Shown: positions 59,964 to 64,000 of the stretch, in pieces
Position numbering within the stretch: the stretch's first letter is position 1
How the letters are laid out: each line of letters begins with the position of its first letter
Notes under the pieces: model-generated
Databases searched by the model: none
The model's input: only the letters and a program-made list of their open reading frames with translations
Told to the model about the DNA's origin: nothing
Position numbers and translations under genes: made by a program
NCBI RefSeq assembly: GCF_011440375.1
Contig: NZ_JAAOIR010000002.1
Span: 1 to 64,000 of the forward strand
Length of the DNA stretch: 64,000 nucleotides
Source of the DNA: Halorubellus sp. JP-L1
GTDB taxonomy: Archaea; Halobacteriota; Halobacteria; Halobacteriales; Natrialbaceae
Direction: 5' to 3'

Positions 59964-60127
59964 ACCCCTGCCTCGGACTGCCGTCAGTAAAGTCGTCTCG
60001 ATACGCAAACGGGCACAGGACCAGCGAGCCGGTGGTCGCCGAAAGCTCGATGCGTCGGTAGGGACGCGCTCGACGCGTCAGGAACCGACCGAACCGGCGG
60101 CCTGGAGGCCGCCGGATGCTTGCCGAG

Positions 60128-61189
60128 TCACTTTCCGCCGCAGGCGTCGACCTGCTCCATCTGCTCCTCGCCGTTCTCGCGGTGCTGTCGCGCCTCGACG
60201 AGATTCCCGTCGCTCGCGTCCGTGGCACCCTCCTCGAACGCGATCGCGGCCTGCTCGAGGTGCGTGGTCTGGCACGACGCGACGTCGATGCGCGCCGACA
60301 GGTCGCCGTCGGCGTCCGCGTCCGCGGTCGCGAACGTCTCGTTCGCGGTCTCGAAGTGCGCCCTGGCGTTCTCGAAGTCCGCCTTCGCCGCGTCGAACTC
60401 CTCGGCCTCGCTGTGGCTCCGGCCGGACTCGAGGTCCTGCGCGCCGAGGATGCTCGCCTCGTACCCGCCGGTGAGCGTCTCGAACCCGTCGACGAGCGTC
60501 GCCGTCTCCGTCACCGCGCTCTCGACCTTCGCGTACTCGACGCCGTCGACGGCCGCGAGCCGGTCCGGGTCGACCCCAGTGAGCGCGTCCTCGGCGGTCG
60601 TCGTCCGCTCCTGGGCCGTCGTCGCCTTCGAATTCGCGTCCCGGACGACCGACAGCGCCTCGTCGTAGTTCTCCGCGTCCACCGCGGTCTTCGCGTTCTC
60701 GGCGACCGCGTCCGGGTCGACCGCGAGCAGGATGCCGACGACGCGCGTCAGTTCCTCGAGGACCGTCGCGAGGTGCCGGAGCGTCTCGATCTGCGCGGCC
60801 TGCTCGTCGGTCGCGGTCTCGCTCGCCGCGTCGAGGTTCCCGCGAGCCTCCTCGATGCCGGACAGGAGCTTCTCCTGGTCGAGTTCGACCTCCTCGGGCG
60901 CGTCGAGCTCGTCCTGGACCTTGTTCAGGCGGAGCGCGACGGCGTTCAGCGTACTCACCGCCTGCGCGACGTACAGGTCCGCGTCGTTCTCGCCGTCGGT
61001 CGTGGACTCCTCGCCACCGCCGTCGCCCCCGTCGCTCGTGTTCTCGCCGCCGTCACCGTCGCCGCCACCGTCACCGCCGTCGTTTGCGCCGCCGTCGCCA
61101 CCGCCGCCGGGCGACGGCGCGTTCGAGCAGCCCGCGACGACCGCGGCGCCGACGGTCGCGACGGTACCGAGTAGTTCTCGTCGTTCCAT
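60128..61189 (-). CDS. Lipoprotein with helical repeat region
   Basis: A 353-aa exported lipoprotein. Start MERRELLGTVATVGAAVVAGC gives a Tat-like RR and a lipobox with Cys21. A Gly/Asp/Ser tether (~22-65) follows, then ~280 residues of helical, Ala/Glu/Asp-rich sequence (coiled-coil-like; e.g. TATDEQAAQIETLRHLATVLEELTRV). Two Cys near the end (ASCQTTHLEQA and VDACGGK) could pair. No family is recognised; it is likely a surface-anchored helical-bundle protein. Confidence 0.8.
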   Translation of the reverse strand: MERRELLGTVATVGAAVVAGCSNAPSPGGGGDGGANDGGDGGGDGDGGENTSDGGDGGGEESTTDGENDADLYVAQAVSTLNAVALRLNKVQDELDAPEEVELDQEKLLSGIEEARGNLDAASETATDEQAAQIETLRHLATVLEELTRVVGILLAVDPDAVAENAKTAVDAENYDEALSVVRDANSKATTAQERTTTAEDALTGVDPDRLAAVDGVEYAKVESAVTETATLVDGFETLTGGYEASILGAQDLESGRSHSEAEEFDAAKADFENARAHFETANETFATADADADGDLSARIDVASCQTTHLEQAAIAFEEGATDASDGNLVEARQHRENGEEQMEQVDACGGK

Positions 61190-61271
61190 ACGGCCACCTG
61201 CAGCTACGCCCCCTTGAACGCGTTGGCGGTTCCAGTAGGTTCGCACTATTCAGGACCGTTCAGAGCGTTCA

Positions 61272-61294
61272 CGCCGCCGGAATTTCCGGTGGCG
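61272..61294 (-). terminator. Near-perfect palindrome after the MgtE-like pair
   Basis: cgccgccggaa-t-ttccggtggcg has 11-base arms with one G-T mismatch. It lies 49 bases past the stop of the minus-strand membrane gene (61343) and could form a terminator hairpin or cruciform. Confidence 0.4.
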
Positions 61295-61342
61295 ACCGAA
61301 GAGCGAGTGCGCCGATGGTCGGTGGTCGCACCCGGGTCGCGG

Positions 61343-61906
61343 TCAGGTGGCGAGGACGTCGGCGACGGCGACGAGGACGAGGACGCCGAGGACGTCGCAG
61401 GTGTTCGTGACGACCGGGATGACGACGTCGTCCGGGTCGAGACCGCGAACGTACGCGACGTAGGTCGCGACGAGCGTCACGGCGACGGCGAGGACGGCGA
61501 GCGCGAGGCCGGCGACGGTCGCGACGAGGACGACGCGGAGCGGCCCGAGTCGCGTGGTGCCGGCGACGAGTTCGGCGGTCGCCCACGCGCCGAGGCCGAC
61601 GGCGGGGAACACGGTCGCGGCGAGCGCGAACGTCGCGAGCGCGTTCCCGACGAGCGCGTCGTCGTCGGGTTCGAACGAGACGGTGCCGAGGTGGACGGCG
61701 GTGGAGAGGCGGGCGGCGAGCACGCTCCCGAGGTTCCCGGCGGTCCCGATGGTGACGGGGACGAGCACGAGCAGCGACGGTGACGCGAGCAGGGTCTCCT
61801 CGACGCTCCCGAGGACGAGGCCGCTCCCGAGTTCGACGAGCGAGAGCACGACCAGGAGCGGGAGGGTGGCGCGCGTGATCGCTCGCACCGTCCAGTCCTC
61901 CGGCAT
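61343..61906 (-). CDS. MgtE-like membrane domain protein (second of pair)
   Basis: A 187-aa protein equal to one MgtE/SLC41 integral-membrane repeat, a divalent-cation channel. Five hydrophobic segments are visible. The family block LLVLVPVTIGTAGNLGSVLAARLSTAVHLG corresponds to the N-[LV]-G-x-x-x-[AG] signature, and IPVVTNTCDVLGVLVLV is at the end. The cytoplasmic N and CBS domains of full MgtE are missing. It abuts its sister gene with no gap, so the two half-channels probably assemble as a heterodimer. Confidence 0.85.
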   Translation of the reverse strand: MPEDWTVRAITRATLPLLVVLSLVELGSGLVLGSVEETLLASPSLLVLVPVTIGTAGNLGSVLAARLSTAVHLGTVSFEPDDDALVGNALATFALAATVFPAVGLGAWATAELVAGTTRLGPLRVVLVATVAGLALAVLAVAVTLVATYVAYVRGLDPDDVVIPVVTNTCDVLGVLVLVAVADVLAT

Positions 61907-62488
61907 CTACACGCCCCCGAGCACGAACTCGACTACTCGCACGGCGATCAGGAGGAAGGCGAGGCCGACGAAGTCGCCGGTGGTGGTGACGACCGGGCCG
62001 ACGAACGTGTCGGGGTCGAGGCCGCGCCGGAATCCGACGACGACGACGGAGACGACCGCGAACGTGAGCGCGAGCCCGGAGAGCACGCCGGCGACGAACG
62101 CGATCGCGACGAGCCCCAGCAGGGACGCGGGATCGTCCCCGAGCAGGCGGAGGGCCGCGTACGTCGCGGTGGCGGCGAGCACGGAGACGAGGACGCCGTT
62201 CGCGAGCGCCGCGGCGATGGCGCCCCGGAGCCGGTCGTCGTCGAGGTCGAACCGCGGTTCGAGCAGGCCCTGGTGGAGCCCGGTCGCGAGCCGCGCACCG
62301 AGGCTCCCGTAGACGTTCCCGCGCGTCGCGAGGAGCGCGGGAACGAGCACGAGCAGGCCGGAAACGTCAGCGAGGTCGCTCCGCATCCCGCCCAGCACCG
62401 CGCCCGCGAAGAGGCCGCCGACGACGCTCGCGGACATCGCCGGAAGCGCCTGTCGGTACGCGCTCGCGGCGACCTCGCGGACTGTCAT
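61907..62488 (-). CDS. MgtE-like membrane domain protein (first of pair)
   Basis: A 193-aa partner of the preceding protein. The corresponding signature is LLVLVPALLATRGNVYGSLGARLATGLHQG; the end is VGPVVTTTGDFVGLAFLLIAVRVVEFVLGGV. Both genes have D-[DP]-x-[FV]-[VI]-x-P-V-V-T-x-T-x-D, the conserved acid block of the pore. Gene order and exact abutment at 61906/61907 imply coupled translation. Confidence 0.85.
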   Translation of the reverse strand: MTVREVAASAYRQALPAMSASVVGGLFAGAVLGGMRSDLADVSGLLVLVPALLATRGNVYGSLGARLATGLHQGLLEPRFDLDDDRLRGAIAAALANGVLVSVLAATATYAALRLLGDDPASLLGLVAIAFVAGVLSGLALTFAVVSVVVVGFRRGLDPDTFVGPVVTTTGDFVGLAFLLIAVRVVEFVLGGV

Positions 62489-62599
62489 AGGCGACGGCAC
62501 ACGCCCGCGCCCCTTGACGCTTCCCCAGGCCGCAATTCGCTTCGTCATCGCGACCCGGAAGCGACAGGTATTCCGAGCACGCGCCCCGAGTTGGCGTCG

Positions 62600-63007
62600 A
62601 TGACTGACACGGCGACCGAGTCGACCGGCGAGGACGAGGCGACTGGTTCGGCCGATAGTGTCGACGGTGCGTGGGTCGCGGTGGAGGTGGCGTCGGTCGT
62701 GACGGCGACGGTCGCGTTCGCGCTCTGGCTCGACGGGTCTCAGGCGGTCGCGGTCCCCGGCGGGTCGCTGTCGTCGTTCGATGCGGGCACGTTGTTCCTC
62801 GCGCTCGGCGCGCTCGCCGCCGCCGGCAAGGCTCGACACCGCAGCCTCGACCTCCGGGCGATCGGGCACGTGATACTCGCCGTCGGCTTCGGCGTCGTCG
62901 CCGGCTTCGGCTCGGTCGTCGTCGGCGGCGTCCTCACCGGTGCGACGATCGGGATCGTCGTCGCCGTCGCCGGCGCGAACCTCGTCGTACTCGACTTCTT
63001 CCGATAG
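62600..63007 (+). CDS. Small membrane protein with echoed 3' end
   Basis: A 135-aa protein with an acidic N-terminus (~1-24) and about four hydrophobic segments (~27-45, 57-75, 90-108, 112-133). No family is recognised. It ends L-D-F-F-R; the five terminal codons and stop are repeated four more times downstream in a 32-bp array. The start ATG at 62600 follows a weak upstream region. Confidence 0.7.
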   Translation: MTDTATESTGEDEATGSADSVDGAWVAVEVASVVTATVAFALWLDGSQAVAVPGGSLSSFDAGTLFLALGALAAAGKARHRSLDLRAIGHVILAVGFGVVAGFGSVVVGGVLTGATIGIVVAVAGANLVVLDFFR

Positions 63008-63137
63008 CGCGGTCGCAGTATCTCGACTTCTTCCGATAGCGCGGTCGCAGTATCTCGACTTCTTCCGATAGCGCGGTCGCAGTATCTCGACTTCTTCCGA
63101 TAGCGCGGTCGCAGTATCTCGACTTCTTCCGATAGCG
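62990..63137. repeat. 32-bp tandem repeat containing the gene end and stop
   Basis: ctcgacttcttccgatag begins at 62990, 63022, 63054, 63086 and 63118; the spacer cgcggtcgcagtat completes each 32-base unit. The first copy is the real 3' end of the membrane-protein gene. Copies are identical. The array ends 9 bases before the stop codon of the convergent S9 peptidase gene. No unique spacers. Confidence 0.95.
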
Positions 63138-63145
63138 GCGGTGTC

Positions 63146-64000
63146 CTACATTGGTTCGTCCACGTCCTCGAACGCCGCGGAGTACCCCTGGAACCAGTCG
63201 CGGATGCGCTGGATGCGGTCGACGACGTGCCCGGGTTCGCCCGACCGCGAGAGTTCGTGGCCCTCGCGGGGATAGCGGACGAACCGCGTGGGCGTGCCGG
63301 CCTTTTGGAGGCCGCGGTGGAGGAGTTCCGCGCCCGCGGTCGGGACGCGGTAGTCGTCGTCGCTGTGGACGACGAGCGTCGGCGCCGTTATGTCGTCGGC
63401 GGCGAGCGCCGGCGAGTGCCGGTAGAGTAGTTCGGGGTCGTCGAACGGCGTGGTGCCGTAGTCGCCCTCGACGAGCATGTACGCGGCGTCCGTCGACCCG
63501 TAGAACGACACGAGGTCGTAGACGCCGCGCTGCGGGACGCCCGCGTCGAACCGGTCGGTGTGCGCGAGCAACCACGCCGTCATGTATCCGCCGAAGGAAC
63601 CGCCGGCGACGAACGTCTCCGTCTCGTCGACCGCGCTCCGCTCCTGGACGGCGTCGACGCCCGCGAGGACGTCCGCGGCCGTCACCGGCCCCCAGTCGCG
63701 CTCGATCGCGGCCTGGAATGACTGGCCGTAGCCGGTCGCGCCGCGCGGGTTGCACGCGAACACGCAGAACCCGGCGGCGGCGAGCGTCTGGAACTCGTGC
63801 CACATCGTTCCCGACGGCGTCCACGTGACGTGCGGGCCGCCGTGGACCTCGACGACCAGCGGCGCGGACTCGTCGGGGCCGAGTTCGGGCGGCGTGAACA
63901 GCCAGCCCTCGATCGTCGCGTCGCCGGCCGGTGCGCGGCCGCGGTCTGCCTCGGGTTCGAGGCGCAACTCGCGTTCGTCGCCGGCGGGGACGGCGACGGG
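63146..64000 (-). CDS. S9 prolyl oligopeptidase, C-terminal part (cut by window edge)
   Basis: 285 codons of the catalytic domain; the N-terminal propeller lies beyond the window. Catalytic triad of the S9 family: nucleophile Ser in GGSFGGYM, Asp in VVHSDDDYRVP, and His in YPREGHELS. The oxyanion region is EVHGGPH. NPRGATGYGQSFQ is the usual S9C (acylaminoacyl peptidase) segment. It probably degrades peptides in the cytosol. Its 3' end abuts the 32-bp repeat array. Confidence 0.93.
   Translation of the reverse strand, partial: PVAVPAGDERELRLEPEADRGRAPAGDATIEGWLFTPPELGPDESAPLVVEVHGGPHVTWTPSGTMWHEFQTLAAAGFCVFACNPRGATGYGQSFQAAIERDWGPVTAADVLAGVDAVQERSAVDETETFVAGGSFGGYMTAWLLAHTDRFDAGVPQRGVYDLVSFYGSTDAAYMLVEGDYGTTPFDDPELLYRHSPALAADDITAPTLVVHSDDDYRVPTAGAELLHRGLQKAGTPTRFVRYPREGHELSRSGEPGHVVDRIQRIRDWFQGYSAAFEDVDEPM

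Noticed and set aside
1-64000. Replication origin or prophage in the window
   Set aside because: No orc1/cdc6, no ORB-like repeats next to such a gene, and no phage structural, terminase or integrase genes were seen.

Overview
This window is chromosomal DNA of a halophilic archaeon (class Halobacteria). It is strongly G+C-rich. The proteins are acidic. Many genes have a TATA-like box about 26-30 bases upstream of the start codon, which is the pattern of leaderless archaeal transcripts. It carries archaeal hallmark genes: the family D DNA polymerase large subunit, Hef helicase-nuclease, splicing endonuclease, archaeal-type GlyRS/TrpRS/PheRS, a Bat-like regulator, and Tat-exported lipoproteins. 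I cannot fix the genus from sequence alone.

Layout. 1-2.4 kb: a 72-bp tandem repeat, a small zinc-ribbon protein and a Tat-exported chymotrypsin-like protease. 2.5-6.9 kb: polC (DP2) behind a PPC/DUF296 protein, and a 56-aa protein. 7.4-15.8 kb: a complete five-gene peptide ABC transporter operon whose two ATPases share an unusual inserted domain. 15.9-22.4 kb: CBS protein, glyS, dolichol-kinase-like enzyme and hef. 22.5-28.9 kb: malate dehydrogenase, a LOV/Bat light-or-redox regulator, ferredoxin, GIY-YIG protein, larB and a short histone-fold protein. 29-36.5 kb: rpiA, a MacB-type ABC exporter, CDF metal transporter, phosphoesterase, a G-rich tract and a membrane-anchored ArsR-like regulator. 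36.6-41.6 kb: threonine aldolase, a NucS-like/zinc-ribbon protein, a 47-bp repeat array, endA and trpS. 42.5-48.4 kb: pheST preceded by a tiny Phe-rich leader ORF with hairpins and followed by an IS200/IS605 (tnpB) remnant. 48.5-55.2 kb: aminotransferase, M29 aminopeptidase, a large exported beta-propeller protein, kinase-like and UPF0201 proteins, and tRNA-Arg(UCU). 55.5-64 kb: MaoC proteins (one fused to CBS domains), HAD hydrolase, a membrane molybdopterin oxidoreductase, a split MgtE-like pair and a partial S9 peptidase.

Most of the content is housekeeping. The most unusual signals are: (i) a low-GC patch in polC at the DP2 active-site motif that is a known intein insertion site in other archaea; (ii) a leaderless 27-codon ORF ending in three Phe codons, followed by nested hairpins, just before pheST; (iii) repeated 'stop-codon echoes', where the last codons and stop of a gene are duplicated just downstream (ABC ATPase, its permease, ltaE, pheT, and a membrane protein with five copies); (iv) the shared insertion in DppD and DppF; (v) the decayed tnpB/right-end element beside a second, synonymous pheT tail.
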